From Azonexus hydrophilus DSM 23864 (GTDB lineage Bacteria > Pseudomonadota > Gammaproteobacteria > Burkholderiales > Rhodocyclaceae), in assembly GCF_000429605.1 (NCBI RefSeq), contig NZ_AUCE01000013.1, positions 162,485-226,484 of the forward strand: a stretch of DNA of 64,000 nt, read 5' to 3'. This document shows, piece by piece, positions 26,033 through 34,457 of this stretch (position 1 is the stretch's first letter; each line of letters starts with the position of its first letter). Position numbers and translations under genes: made by a program. The notes under the pieces were generated by a model. That model made no database searches, was not told where the DNA came from, and saw only the letters and a program-made list of their open reading frames with translations.

Positions 26033-26421
26033 TCCGGCGGCGTATCGTCGTGGTCGCCGTGCGGGCGGTGTTCCCAGGCTTGCACGTAAGCGCCTTCAGG
26101 CGTCGGCTTGAGGCGTTTTTCAGGAACGACCATGTTGTGCAACTGGGTGTCCTCGACGTAATGGATCAGCGCGCGTGTCAGCTTGCTCATCAGCGTGTTG
26201 TCGAGGTGGTAGCCCTTGTCTTCCAGATGGTCTTCCAGCTCGGCCAGCGTGTGCTGGGTCAGTTCGTACTCGACGCCGAGCGCACGCTTCTCGTACTTCG
26301 GCTCGACGTCGATTTCGTCCATGTTCTTCAGGTCGTCCGCCGCCTCCGGCACCTGGCCGGGCGGGAACTTGGAGAACAGGATCTCCCTTTTCTTCCTGAG
26401 GTCTGCGTTGTTGCCCATCAT
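26014..26421 (-). CDS. conserved-looking hypothetical protein (135 aa)
   Basis: An acidic, soluble protein, not recognised. It has a charged N-terminus (NADLRKKREILFSKFPPGQ), a central helical part (LTQHTLAELEDHLEDKGYHL, LTRALIHYVEDTQLHNMVV) and a Pro/His/Asp-rich tail ending TPPEWREYK. No signal peptide or membrane segment. GGAGGG lies directly before the first ATG, so the second ATG (MGNN, 26418) may be used. It lies in an operon-like run envC-ctpA-this-thiF and overlaps the thiF-like start by 19 bases, which suggests it is really translated. Confidence 0.65.
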   Translation of the reverse strand: MMGNNADLRKKREILFSKFPPGQVPEAADDLKNMDEIDVEPKYEKRALGVEYELTQHTLAELEDHLEDKGYHLDNTLMSKLTRALIHYVEDTQLHNMVVPEKRLKPTPEGAYVQAWEHRPHGDHDDTPPEWREYK

Positions 26422-26446
26422 CCCTCCGTGCTCGGATGCCTGATGT

Positions 26447-27826
26447 CTACTTGCCCTGCATGATCTGCAGGCCCTTGAGGATGTTCAGCGCCTGCTGGAA
26501 CTGGTAGTCGTTCTGGCTGGCGTATTCCAGGCGGGCCGGCATTTCGTCGCTTTCTTCCTTGTCCTGCTTGCCAGCCGGTTTGGCCGGTGCCGGCTTGCTT
26601 TCGTCCTTGGCGGCTTCGCGCTTGTCCTCGAGGTGGCGTTCCAGATCGGCCTCGCGAACACGGGCGGCGCTGCTGCCGTTGGGGCTTTCCTCAACGACGA
26701 TGTCCGGGGTGATGCCCTTGGCCTGGATCGAACGGCCTTCCGGCGTGTAATAGCGGGCCGTGGTCAGCTTGATCGCGGTGTTGTTGGGTAGCGGCAGGAC
26801 CGATTGGACGGAACCCTTGCCGAAGGTCTGGGTGCCGACGATGGCGGCGCGCTTGTGATCCTGCAGTGCACCGGCGACGATTTCCGAAGCCGAGGCCGAG
26901 CCGCCATTGACCAGTACCACCATCGGGACTTTCTTGACGCCGACCGGCAGGTTGCGCAACGGATCTTCGCGGGTGCCGCGCAGGTAGTCGCGCGGCCGGG
27001 CGAGGAACTCCTGTTTGGCGTCCGGGGTCCGGCCATCGGTCGATACGACCTTGGTGTCCGGCGGCAGGAAGGCGGCGGAAACGCCGATGGCGCCGTGGAG
27101 CAGGCCGCCCGGATCGTTGCGCAGGTCGAGCACCAGGCCCTTGAGATCGCCTTCCTTGTAAACATTGCTCAGATGCTTGGCCAGGTCGGGTACCGTGGCT
27201 TCCTGGAACTGGGTGATGCGGACCCAGGCGTAGCCGGGTTCGACAATTTTTGACTTGACGCTCTGCACCTTGATGACTTCGCGGACCAGCGTGATTTCCA
27301 ACGGCTTGCTCTCGCCTTTACGCAGGATGCTCAGGCGGATGGCGGTCTTGGGCTTGCCGCGCATCTTCTTGACCGCATCGGACAGGCTCAGGCCCTTGAC
27401 CGGGGTGTCGTCGAGCTTGAAGATCAGGTCGCCGGCCTTGACGCCGGCCCGGTAGGCGGGCGTGTCCTCGATCGGCGAGACGACCTTGACCAGGCCGTCT
27501 TCCATGCCGACTTCGATGCCGAGGCCGCCGAACTCTCCCTGGGTGCCGACCTGCAGATCCTTGAACGAATCGGCATCGAGGTAGGCAGAGTGCGGGTCGA
27601 GATTGGACAACAGGCCGGAGATCGCGTTGGCGATCATCTTCTTGTCATCGACCGGCTCGACGTAACCCTGTTTGATCGCGCTATAAACCTCGGCGAAAGT
27701 ACGCAGGTCTTCGATCGGCAGGCCGGCACGCGCATCCTTCTCGGCGAAGGCCGGCAGCTGCAGCGTGATCAGGGCGCCGGCAACGAAGGCGCCGACGGTA
27801 AGGCTCAAGGTTTTGAATTTGCTCAT
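26447..27826 (-). CDS. ctpA: carboxy-terminal processing protease (S41)
   Basis: A 459-residue periplasmic serine protease. A signal peptide (MSKFKTLSLTVGAFVAGALI...FA) is followed by the N-terminal helical part, a PDZ domain (about 85-165, GGLGIEVGMEDGLVKVVSPI) and the S41 core with catalytic Ser in NGGSASASEIV (about 311) and Lys in FGKGSVQ (about 336). A charged Lys/Glu/Ala tail near 400-440 precedes the C-terminus. ATG 27826 overlaps the envC stop (ATGA); the frame extends 5 residues upstream but that start is less likely. EnvC and CtpA are both envelope/peptidoglycan factors. Confidence 0.95.
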   Translation of the reverse strand: MSKFKTLSLTVGAFVAGALITLQLPAFAEKDARAGLPIEDLRTFAEVYSAIKQGYVEPVDDKKMIANAISGLLSNLDPHSAYLDADSFKDLQVGTQGEFGGLGIEVGMEDGLVKVVSPIEDTPAYRAGVKAGDLIFKLDDTPVKGLSLSDAVKKMRGKPKTAIRLSILRKGESKPLEITLVREVIKVQSVKSKIVEPGYAWVRITQFQEATVPDLAKHLSNVYKEGDLKGLVLDLRNDPGGLLHGAIGVSAAFLPPDTKVVSTDGRTPDAKQEFLARPRDYLRGTREDPLRNLPVGVKKVPMVVLVNGGSASASEIVAGALQDHKRAAIVGTQTFGKGSVQSVLPLPNNTAIKLTTARYYTPEGRSIQAKGITPDIVVEESPNGSSAARVREADLERHLEDKREAAKDESKPAPAKPAGKQDKEESDEMPARLEYASQNDYQFQQALNILKGLQIMQGK

Positions 27827-29160
27827 TTCAGACTGGCCCATGACATGGGGTCGATCGGTTGCCCTTTGTGGCGGATTTCAAAGTATAAACCGGATTCCGG
27901 ATTGCCTCCGGTATTGCCGACGGTGGCGATCGTCTCGCCGCCGCTGACGGCCTGGCCGACCTGCTTGAGCAGCGAATCGTTGTTGCCGTAGATCGACAGG
28001 TAGGCGTCGCCGTGATCGACGATCAGCAGGTTGCCGAAGCCGCGCATCCACTCGGAGAAGACGACGCGGCCGTTGGCCACGGCCTTGACCGGACTGCCGG
28101 TGTCGGTACGGATGAACAACCCGCGCCATTGGCCGCCGCCGTCGCGGGGGCGGCCGAAGCGGCCGATGACCGTGCCGCGCACCGGCAGGCGCAGTTTGCC
28201 ACGTTGCTTGGCGAAACTGCCGTCGTTGGCGACCGGCTCGTAACGGTTTTCCGCCCCGCTGGCCTGGGCCGGCGGCGCCGGTTCGCGTGTTCCCGGCGAG
28301 GCGGTTTGCGGGCGGCGGGCCGCTTCGGCCGCTGCCTGGCGGCGCCGGCGCTCATCTTCCGCGGCCTTGGCGGCCTGCTGGGCGAGGATGCGTGACAGGC
28401 GTTCGACCAGTTGGGTCATGCGCTTTTCGTCGCGCTGCAGGGCGCCGATCTCGCGGCGTTGGGCGCGGACCTTGTCGGATATCTCGGCGTGCAGTGCCTT
28501 GCGCTCCTGGCGCTGTTTCTCCAGTTCGGCGTGGTTCTGCTTCTGTTCGCTTTCGACCGCTGCCAATTCTGTGGTCCGCTCGCGCGTGCTGGCTGCCAGG
28601 CGTTCCTTTTGCCGGATGGTGTTGCGGATCTCGCCCATCATTTCGGCTCGGGCGGCGGCGATGGCCGAAAGGTAATGGAGGTCGCGCGCCAGTTGATTCG
28701 GGTCGTCGCCGTTGAGCAGCAATTGCAGCGAGTCCGGGTTGCCGCGAAGGTATTGGCGGTAGAGCAGCTTTTCCAGTTGCTGCTGCTGCTGGTTGAGCGT
28801 CAGGCCCAGTTCGGCCGACTGGTTTTCAAGTGCCTGCAGCTGATTCTGCAATTGTCCGCGTTGCTGGCCAAGTTCATGCAGCTTGCGCTGCAGGCGGGAA
28901 ATCTGGCGTTCCGATTCGCGCAGGCGGTCGGCGGCGTCGGCCCGGCTGCCTTCGCTGGACGACAATTCCTTGCGCAGGGATTCGATCCGGTTGCGCAGCT
29001 CGTCGAGGTCGGCGCGTTTTTCTGCGACTTCGGGGGCGCTGGCCGAGCGTTGGGCGTGCACGTCGCCGACGGCGCAGGCCAGCAGAAGTACGCAGGCGAG
29101 CAGCAGTCGCGATAGGGAAGCGGCCGAATCGGCAGCCATGCCGACTGGAAGGTGGGGCAT
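27823..29160 (-). CDS. envC: EnvC-type murein hydrolase activator
   Basis: A 445-residue exported protein: signal peptide within the first ~37 residues (LLLACVLLLACAVGDVHA), a long coiled coil (about 45-270, many Gln/Glu/Arg heptads), an Ala/Pro linker, and a C-terminal LytM domain (about 335-440). The LytM domain lacks the catalytic set: the expected HxxxD region reads RGLFIRTD and HLHFE reads LYFEIRH, as in EnvC, which activates amidases instead of cutting peptidoglycan. Start could be Met1 or Met8. Followed by ctpA with an ATGA overlap. Confidence 0.92.
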   Translation of the reverse strand: MPHLPVGMAADSAASLSRLLLACVLLLACAVGDVHAQRSASAPEVAEKRADLDELRNRIESLRKELSSSEGSRADAADRLRESERQISRLQRKLHELGQQRGQLQNQLQALENQSAELGLTLNQQQQQLEKLLYRQYLRGNPDSLQLLLNGDDPNQLARDLHYLSAIAAARAEMMGEIRNTIRQKERLAASTRERTTELAAVESEQKQNHAELEKQRQERKALHAEISDKVRAQRREIGALQRDEKRMTQLVERLSRILAQQAAKAAEDERRRRQAAAEAARRPQTASPGTREPAPPAQASGAENRYEPVANDGSFAKQRGKLRLPVRGTVIGRFGRPRDGGGQWRGLFIRTDTGSPVKAVANGRVVFSEWMRGFGNLLIVDHGDAYLSIYGNNDSLLKQVGQAVSGGETIATVGNTGGNPESGLYFEIRHKGQPIDPMSWASLK

Positions 29161-29204
29161 CAGGGAAATTCTGGAATCGGTTCTATGAAAGGCAGGGCTT
29201 ATTC

Positions 29205-29210
29205 TATAAT
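29205..29210 (+). promoter_or_regulatory. consensus -10 box upstream of the ArsR-family gene
   Basis: TATAAT at 29205-29210, 30 bases before the TTG start. No good -35 is seen at the expected distance. ArsR regulators often bind near their own -10, so autoregulation is possible but no clear dyad is visible. Confidence 0.45.
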
Positions 29211-29239
29211 CAACCGTTCAACCAATCTGGGGTTTTATC

Positions 29240-29557
29240 TTGGACGCGCCTTCCTTCAATCTGATCGACAAGCAGGAACACATCGAAATGGCGGCTCGCG
29301 CACTGAAGGCGATCGCCCACCCGCTGCGCCTGAAGATACTGTGCGTGGTCGGCGACCAGGAGGCGTGCGTGCAGGACATTGTCGAGCAGGTAGGCACCTC
29401 GCAGAGCAATATTTCCCAGCATCTGGCCATTCTGCGCGAAAAGGGCGTGCTGCTGACGCGCAAGGACGCCAATCGTGTTTTCTATCGGGTGGGCGATCAG
29501 CGCACCCTGCAGCTCGTCGGCATGATGCGCGAAGTTTTTTGTGGTGTGGAGAGTTAA
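29240..29557 (+). CDS. ArsR-family transcriptional regulator
   Basis: A 105-residue winged-helix protein: ARALKAIAHPLRLKILCVVG (helix 1-2), VQDIVEQVGTSQSNISQHLAILREKGVL (recognition helix) and KDANRVFYRVGD (wing). Only two Cys besides the one in CGVES are present (CVVGDQEACV, spaced 8 apart), not the ELCVCDL metal site of ArsR/SmtB, so metal sensing is uncertain; a sulfur/redox sensor would fit the rhodanese downstream. TTG 29240 is the likely start; ATG 29288 would cut into helix 1. Confidence 0.85.
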   Translation: MDAPSFNLIDKQEHIEMAARALKAIAHPLRLKILCVVGDQEACVQDIVEQVGTSQSNISQHLAILREKGVLLTRKDANRVFYRVGDQRTLQLVGMMREVFCGVES

Positions 29558-29560
29558 GTA

Positions 29561-29986
29561 ATGCCGATGGATTTCATCAACCAGAACATCCTGCTCGTTT
29601 CTATCGTCATCATCAGCGGCCTCGGTCTGCTGTGGCCGATGTTCTTCCGTCCGGTCGGCACCGCCGTCAATCCGGGCGAGGCCACCCTGCTGATCAATCG
29701 CGAGGATGCCCGGGTGCTCGACGTACGCGAGAGCAGCGAGTTCGCCGGCGGTCATATCCCGGATGCGATCAACATTCCGGGGGGCAAGCTGCTGGATCGT
29801 CTGCACGAGATCGAGAAGTTCAAGGACAAGCCGCTGATCGTCTGCTGTGCCGCCGGCATGCGCTCGAACAAGGCCTGTCGCGAGCTCAAGCAGAAGGGTT
29901 TCGAGAAGCTGTATAACCTGAGCGGCGGTGTCGATGCGTGGAATGCGGCCAGCTACCCGCTGCACAAGGGAAGCAAGAAGAAATGA
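29561..29986 (+). CDS. membrane-anchored single-domain rhodanese
   Basis: A 141-residue protein with an N-terminal membrane helix (about 8-28, NILLVSIVIISGLGLLWPMF) and a rhodanese domain (about 40-135). Persulfide loop CAAGMR has the active Cys96 and Arg101; Cys95 is a second adjacent cysteine. DVRESSEFAGGHIPDAINIP is the upstream signature. Starts 3 bases after the ArsR gene and overlaps grxC by 4 bases; the rhodanese-grxC-secB-gpsA order is widespread in proteobacteria. Confidence 0.93.
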   Translation: MPMDFINQNILLVSIVIISGLGLLWPMFFRPVGTAVNPGEATLLINREDARVLDVRESSEFAGGHIPDAINIPGGKLLDRLHEIEKFKDKPLIVCCAAGMRSNKACRELKQKGFEKLYNLSGGVDAWNAASYPLHKGSKKK

Positions 29987-30249
29987 ACCAGCCGGTCCGG
30001 ATGTACACCACCGAAATCTGCCCTTACTGCGTTCGCGCCAAGCGCCTGCTGAATGCGCGTGGGGTCAGCGAGATCGAGGAAATCCGGGTTGATCTCGACC
30101 CGGAACGTCGGGATGAAATGATGCAGAAAACCGGGCGGCGTACCGTGCCGCAAATCTTCATTGGCGAGACGCATGTCGGCGGTTGCGACGACCTGCATGC
30201 GCTCGATGCCGCCGGCAAGCTGTTGCCCTTGCTGGCCGGCGAAGCCTGA
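29983..30249 (+). CDS. grxC: glutaredoxin 3
   Basis: An 88-residue dithiol glutaredoxin with active site CPYC at 13-16 (TEICPYCVRAKRLL), the cis-Pro region RTVPQIFIGETHVGGCDDL and a typical C-terminal helix. It reduces protein disulfides and glutathione mixed disulfides. ATG 29983 overlaps the rhodanese stop. secB follows after 26 bases. Confidence 0.96.
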   Translation: MNQPVRMYTTEICPYCVRAKRLLNARGVSEIEEIRVDLDPERRDEMMQKTGRRTVPQIFIGETHVGGCDDLHALDAAGKLLPLLAGEA

Positions 30250-30275
30250 ACCGATTAACCACCAGAAAGAGAAAC

Positions 30276-30734
30276 ATGGAACAGAACAACGAACAGCCGG
30301 TCTTCGGCATCGAAAAGCTTTACATCAAGGATCTGTCGGTCGAAGTGCCGAACGCGCCGGAAATTTTCCTGGAGCAGGAAGCGCCGCAGGTGACGGTCCA
30401 GTTGAATTCGACCGGCCGTGGTGTTGGCGAAGGTACCTTTGAAGTCGTCCTGACCGTGACGGTGACCGCCGCCATCGGTGAAAAGACCGTGTTCCTGGTC
30501 GAAGTCGGCCAGGCCGGCATCTTCCGCATCCTCAACGTGCCGGAAGAGCAACTGGAGCCGCTGGTTTCCATCGCCTGCCCGAACGTGCTGTTCCCGTATG
30601 CCCGCGAAGCGGTTTCCGACGCCGTGACGCGTGCCGGTTTCCAGCCCATCGTCCTGCAGCCGGTGAATTTCGAGGCGATGTACATGCAGCGCCTGCAGGA
30701 GCAGCAGCCGGCTCCCGACACCCCGCTGCAGTAA
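30276..30734 (+). CDS. secB: protein-export chaperone SecB
   Basis: A 152-residue homotetrameric chaperone that keeps preproteins unfolded and hands them to SecA. Family sequence: FGIEKLYIKDLSVEVPNAPE, VVLTVTVTAAIGEKTVFLVE, QAGIFRI and LFPYAREAVSDAVTRAGFQP. ATG 30276 is preceded by AGAAAGAGA. Acidic, Gln/Pro-rich tail as usual. Confidence 0.98.
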   Translation: MEQNNEQPVFGIEKLYIKDLSVEVPNAPEIFLEQEAPQVTVQLNSTGRGVGEGTFEVVLTVTVTAAIGEKTVFLVEVGQAGIFRILNVPEEQLEPLVSIACPNVLFPYAREAVSDAVTRAGFQPIVLQPVNFEAMYMQRLQEQQPAPDTPLQ

Positions 30735-30743
30735 GGCCTGAGC

Positions 30744-31181
30744 ATGCGCCGCCTGTTTCCCGCCCTGTGGGCGCTGCTGTTTGCCTTGCCGGCAATGGCC
30801 AGCGATTACCGTTCGGTCGTGGGGCCGGCGGCCATTCTTTACGACGCGCCGTCGCAAATGGCGAAAAAGCTTTACCTCATCCGCGCCCAGACGCCGGTCG
30901 AGGTTGTTGTCCGCCTGGAAGGCTGGTTCAAGGTACGCGATGCCGAAGGCACGCTGGCCTGGATCGAAGCCGCCCAACTGGCCGAGCGGCGCACCGTGAT
31001 GGTCATCGCTGCGCGTGGCGAACTGCGCCAGGCCGATCGCGACGATGCGCCGGTGCTCGCCAGCCTGGATAAATGGCTGGTCGTCGATTACCTGGCGACG
31101 GGCGCGCCGGGCTGGGTGAAGGTGCGCCACCGCGACGGCGCCACCGGTTTCGTCCGCAGCACTCAGGTCTGGGGCACATGA
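30744..31181 (+). CDS. exported SH3-domain protein
   Basis: A 145-residue protein with a signal peptide (MRRLFPALWALLFALPAMA) and bacterial SH3-like repeats: YDAPSQMAKKLYLIRAQTPVEVVVRLEGWFKVRDAEG and a second at about 80-140 with GWVKVRHRDG and GFVRSTQVWG. Such proteins often bind peptidoglycan; target unknown. Overlaps the gpsA start by 4 bases and follows secB by 9 bases, so it is in the same operon. Confidence 0.85.
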   Translation: MRRLFPALWALLFALPAMASDYRSVVGPAAILYDAPSQMAKKLYLIRAQTPVEVVVRLEGWFKVRDAEGTLAWIEAAQLAERRTVMVIAARGELRQADRDDAPVLASLDKWLVVDYLATGAPGWVKVRHRDGATGFVRSTQVWGT

Positions 31182-32167
31182 AGCTGACGTTGATTGGTGC
31201 CGGGGCCTGGGGTAGTGCGCTGTCGATTGCCTTTGCCGACAGCCATGCGGTGACCCTGTGGTCGCGCGAAACCGACGTCGCCGAGGAAATCGAGGCGACC
31301 CGCGAGAATCGTCGTTTCCTGCCGGGCTATCGACTGCCCGACAGCATTGCGCTGTCTACCGATTTTGCAGCAGCAGTCGCTCAGGCCGAACTGCTCATCA
31401 TCGCCACGCCGATCGCCGGTCTGCGACCGACACTCGAGCGGCTCAAGGCGCTTTCCTGCCGGACGCCGCTGCTATGGGTGTGCAAGGGCTTCGAGGCGGA
31501 AACCGGCAAGCTGCCGCATCAGGTCGTTGCCGAAGTGCTGGGCGACGATGCGGTTTGCGGTGCCCTGTCCGGTCCCAGTTTTGCCGAGGAAGTGGCTGCC
31601 GCCCAGCCGACTGCTGTCGCACTGGCCGCCAACGATCCGTGCTTCGCCCGAGAAACGGCACGGGCGCTGCACAGCAACCGCCTGCGCATCTATGCCAACG
31701 ATGACCTGATTGGCGTCGAGGTCGGTGGTGCGGTAAAGAACGTGCTGGCCATCGCAACCGGTGTCTGCGACGGTCTGGGCCTCGGGCTCAATTCGCGTGC
31801 CGCGCTGATCACCCGCGGTCTGGCCGAAATCGCCCGCCTCGGCGTGGCCCTCGGCGGGCAGCGCGAAACCTTCATGGGGCTGGCCGGCATGGGCGACCTG
31901 ATCCTGACCTGCACCGGCGACCTGTCGCGCAATCGTCGCGTCGGTTTGGGGCTGGCCCGTGGGCAGACGCTCGCCGAAGTGCTGGCGGCCCTCGGGCATG
32001 TTGCCGAAGGGGTGTATACAGCGCGCGAAACAGACCGCCTGGCCCGCGAACTCGATATCGACATGCCGATCAGCGTGGCGGTCGCGGCGGTCCTCGACGG
32101 TCGCCTGACGGCAGCTGCAGCCGTCGACCAACTGATGGCCCGCGATCCCAAGGAAGAGCTGGCCTGA
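31178..32167 (+). CDS. gpsA: glycerol-3-phosphate dehydrogenase [NAD(P)+]
   Basis: A 329-residue cytosolic enzyme making sn-glycerol-3-phosphate for phospholipid synthesis. Rossmann motif IGAGAWGSALSIAFA at the N-terminus, LLWVCKGFE, GALSGPSFAEEVA and the catalytic-Lys region VGGAVKNVLAIATGV are present. ATG 31178 overlaps the SH3 gene stop. Last gene of the rhodanese-to-gpsA operon; converges on trmL. Confidence 0.97.
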   Translation: MKLTLIGAGAWGSALSIAFADSHAVTLWSRETDVAEEIEATRENRRFLPGYRLPDSIALSTDFAAAVAQAELLIIATPIAGLRPTLERLKALSCRTPLLWVCKGFEAETGKLPHQVVAEVLGDDAVCGALSGPSFAEEVAAAQPTAVALAANDPCFARETARALHSNRLRIYANDDLIGVEVGGAVKNVLAIATGVCDGLGLGLNSRAALITRGLAEIARLGVALGGQRETFMGLAGMGDLILTCTGDLSRNRRVGLGLARGQTLAEVLAALGHVAEGVYTARETDRLARELDIDMPISVAVAAVLDGRLTAAAAVDQLMARDPKEELA

Positions 32168-32176
32168 TCTTCCGGC

Positions 32177-32641
32177 CTAGACGGCGTCGGCGAAACCGAT
32201 CTGCCGCCAGGCCTCGAAAATCGTCACCGCTGCTGCATTCGACAGGTTGAGGCTGCGCTGGCCGGCCCGCATCGGCAGTCGCAGCCGGCAATCGGCCGGA
32301 AAGGCATCGCGGATGTCGGGCGGCAGTCCGGCTGTTTCCTGACCGAAAACGAAGACGTCGCCGTCGCGGAAATCGACGGAATAGAGATTGCGACTGCCCC
32401 GGGTGGTCATTGCAAACATGCGCCGTGGCGCCAGTGCCGCCTGGCACGCCTGCCAGTCGGCGTGGCGGACGATGCGCGCGTACTCGTGATAATCCAGCCC
32501 GGCACGCCGCAGATGCTTGTCGCTGAGGTCGAAACCGAGCGGTTCGACGAGATGGAGTTCGGCCCCGGTGTTGGCGCACATGCGGATGATGTTGCCGGTA
32601 TTGGGCGGAATTTCGGGCTGGTAGAGGACGACGGCGAACAC
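32177..32641 (-). CDS. trmL: tRNA (cytidine/uridine-34-2'-O)-methyltransferase
   Basis: A 154-residue SPOUT methyltransferase that modifies the wobble base of tRNA-Leu isoacceptors using SAM. Knot motifs: PPNTGNIIRMCANTGAELHL, VFGQETAGLPPDI and RLPMRAGQRSLNLSNAAAV. Length equals the family norm (~157). Co-directional with comF, whose stop is 42 bases upstream. Confidence 0.95.
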   Translation of the reverse strand: MFAVVLYQPEIPPNTGNIIRMCANTGAELHLVEPLGFDLSDKHLRRAGLDYHEYARIVRHADWQACQAALAPRRMFAMTTRGSRNLYSVDFRDGDVFVFGQETAGLPPDIRDAFPADCRLRLPMRAGQRSLNLSNAAAVTIFEAWRQIGFADAV

Positions 32642-32683
32642 GGTGCGGATGATCTGGACGAAGCTGGCGATTAAAGCACGGAT

Positions 32684-33358
32684 TCAGCCCTTCAGCGCAC
32701 GCCCGACGACGGCGACGTGGATGCTGGTCGCGCCGTGCAGGGCGAGGACGCGGGCGCACTCGTCGGCGGTGGCGCCGCTGGTCAGGACATCGTCCACCAG
32801 CAGGATGCGGCAGCCGCTGAGGTCGTTGCCGCAGGCGAAGGCGCCGCGCACGTTGCCGTGTCTGTCCTTGAGCGGCAGCCCGGCCTGGGGCGGCGTTGCC
32901 CGGCAACGCTGCAGGCTGTCGTGGTCGACCGGAAGATTCAGGCAGCGGCCGAGCGTGCGGGCGATTTCCATGGCCTGGTTGAAACCGCGTTCGCGTAGCC
33001 GGGACGGATGCAGCGGCAAGGGGATGATCCGGTTGTGCTCGCCGGCCGGGACAAGTTCGGCCAGTTGACGTCCGAACCAGGCGGCGAGCGGCAGCCGGTG
33101 CTGGTACTTGAGGGCCTGGATCAGCCGGTCGAGCGGGAAGGTGTAGCGGTACAAGGCGTATACCCCGGCGAAGTGCGGCGCCTGCTTCAGACAGGCGCCG
33201 CAGCGCTCGCCATGCGTGGTCTGTTCGCCGCAGCAGGGGCATTGCTTTGCCGGCAATGCCGGCAGGTCGTTCTGGCAATCCGGGCACAACAAGGCGTCGC
33301 CGGCGAGGCCGGCGCAAAGCAAGCAATTGTTCGGTAACAGGCCTTGCCATACACGCAT
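32684..33358 (-). CDS. comF: ComF-family phosphoribosyltransferase-like protein
   Basis: A 224-residue protein with an N-terminal zinc ribbon (CLLC, CPDC, CPCC, CGAC) and a C-terminal PRTase fold containing PLPLHPSRLRERGFNQ and the PRPP loop ILLVDDVLTSGATADEC. ComF is needed for DNA uptake/transformation in competent bacteria. ATG 33358 (MRVWQGLL) is preferred; the frame extends to 33475, into the bioB start, but that would leave no room for a bioB promoter. Type IV pilus genes lie elsewhere in the window. Confidence 0.9.
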   Translation of the reverse strand: MRVWQGLLPNNCLLCAGLAGDALLCPDCQNDLPALPAKQCPCCGEQTTHGERCGACLKQAPHFAGVYALYRYTFPLDRLIQALKYQHRLPLAAWFGRQLAELVPAGEHNRIIPLPLHPSRLRERGFNQAMEIARTLGRCLNLPVDHDSLQRCRATPPQAGLPLKDRHGNVRGAFACGNDLSGCRILLVDDVLTSGATADECARVLALHGATSIHVAVVGRALKG

Positions 33359-33473
33359 CGGCGCGAATGCCGGAGACTCGGGTAAAATTGACTTCCTCGC
33401 CGGCGTCTCGGATAATTCATAATTACCGTCAGCGTTTGCTGTTGATTTAACAGGACTTTTTGTAAGGTTTTTC

Positions 33474-34457
33474 ATGCAATCCAGTGCCCTCTCCGTTTCC
33501 GCCTCCTGTGCCCAGACGACCCCGGTTCATCGCTGGACGATAGACGAGGTCTTGGCGCTTTACGACATGCCGCTGATGGATCTGGTTTTCCGTGCCCAGC
33601 AGGTGCATCGCGAGAATTTTGATGCTAATGCCATTCAACGCTCGACCTTGCTCTCCGTCAAGACCGGAGGTTGTTCGGAGGACTGCAGCTACTGTTCGCA
33701 GTCGGCACGTTACGACACCGATCTCGAACGCGAGCGCCTGATGCCGCTCGACGAGGTGGTGGCCGCGGCGAAGACGGCGAAGGAAAAGGGCGCATCGCGT
33801 TTCTGCATGGGCGCTGCCTGGCGCGGTCCCAAGGACAACGACCTCGACAAGGTGCTGGCGATGGTGCGCGAGGTCAAGGCGCTCGGCATGCAGACCTGCG
33901 TGACGCTCGGCATGCTCAAGGAAGGCCAGGCCGAGAAGCTGAAGGAAGCCGGTCTCGATTACTACAACCACAATCTCGATACCGACAAGGAATTCTACGG
34001 TCAGGTGATCAAGTCGCACACCCACGACGACCGTCTGGATACGCTCGACCAGGTGCGCGACGCCGGCATCAACGTTTGTTCGGGCGGCATCATCGGCATG
34101 GGCGAATCGCGCAAGAACCGGGCGGCACTGATCGTGCAACTGGCCAATCTGCCGACGCCGCCGGAGTCGGTGCCGATCAACAACCTCGTGCCGATTCCGG
34201 GAACGCCGCTGGCCGACAAACCGCGTCTCGATCCCTTCGAGTTCGTGCGGACCATCGCCGCTGCCCGCATCGCCATGCCGCGTTCTTGGGTGCGTCTGTC
34301 GGCCGGGCGTCAGGAAATGAGCGACGAGTTGCAGGCTCTGTGTTTCCTGGCCGGCGCCAACTCGATGTTCTACGGCGACCACCTGCTGACCACGGGCAAC
34401 CCGGACGTCGATCGCGATGACGGGCTGTTTGCCCGCCTCGGTCTGAAGGCGGTTTGA
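33474..34457 (+). CDS. bioB: biotin synthase
   Basis: A 327-residue radical-SAM enzyme inserting sulfur into dethiobiotin. The [4Fe-4S] ligands are Cys67, Cys71 and Cys74 ([16 protein letters not shown]); [29 protein letters not shown] and [14 protein letters not shown] are typical, the last carrying the Arg ligand of the second cluster. Overlaps bioC (TTGA). No clear BirA operator was recognised in the AT-rich stretch upstream. Confidence 0.98.
   Translation: MQSSALSVSASCAQTTPVHRWTIDEVLALYDMPLMDLVFRAQQVHRENFDANAIQRSTLLSVKTGGCSEDCSYCSQSARYDTDLERERLMPLDEVVAAAKTAKEKGASRFCMGAAWRGPKDNDLDKVLAMVREVKALGMQTCVTLGMLKEGQAEKLKEAGLDYYNHNLDTDKEFYGQVIKSHTHDDRLDTLDQVRDAGINVCSGGIIGMGESRKNRAALIVQLANLPTPPESVPINNLVPIPGTPLADKPRLDPFEFVRTIAAARIAMPRSWVRLSAGRQEMSDELQALCFLAGANSMFYGDHLLTTGNPDVDRDDGLFARLGLKAV

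Noticed and set aside
33359..33475. N-terminal extension of ComF to 33475
   Set aside because: It would overlap the bioB start and adds a non-conserved Ser/Lys/Asn-rich stretch; ATG 33358 precedes the zinc ribbon at the usual distance.
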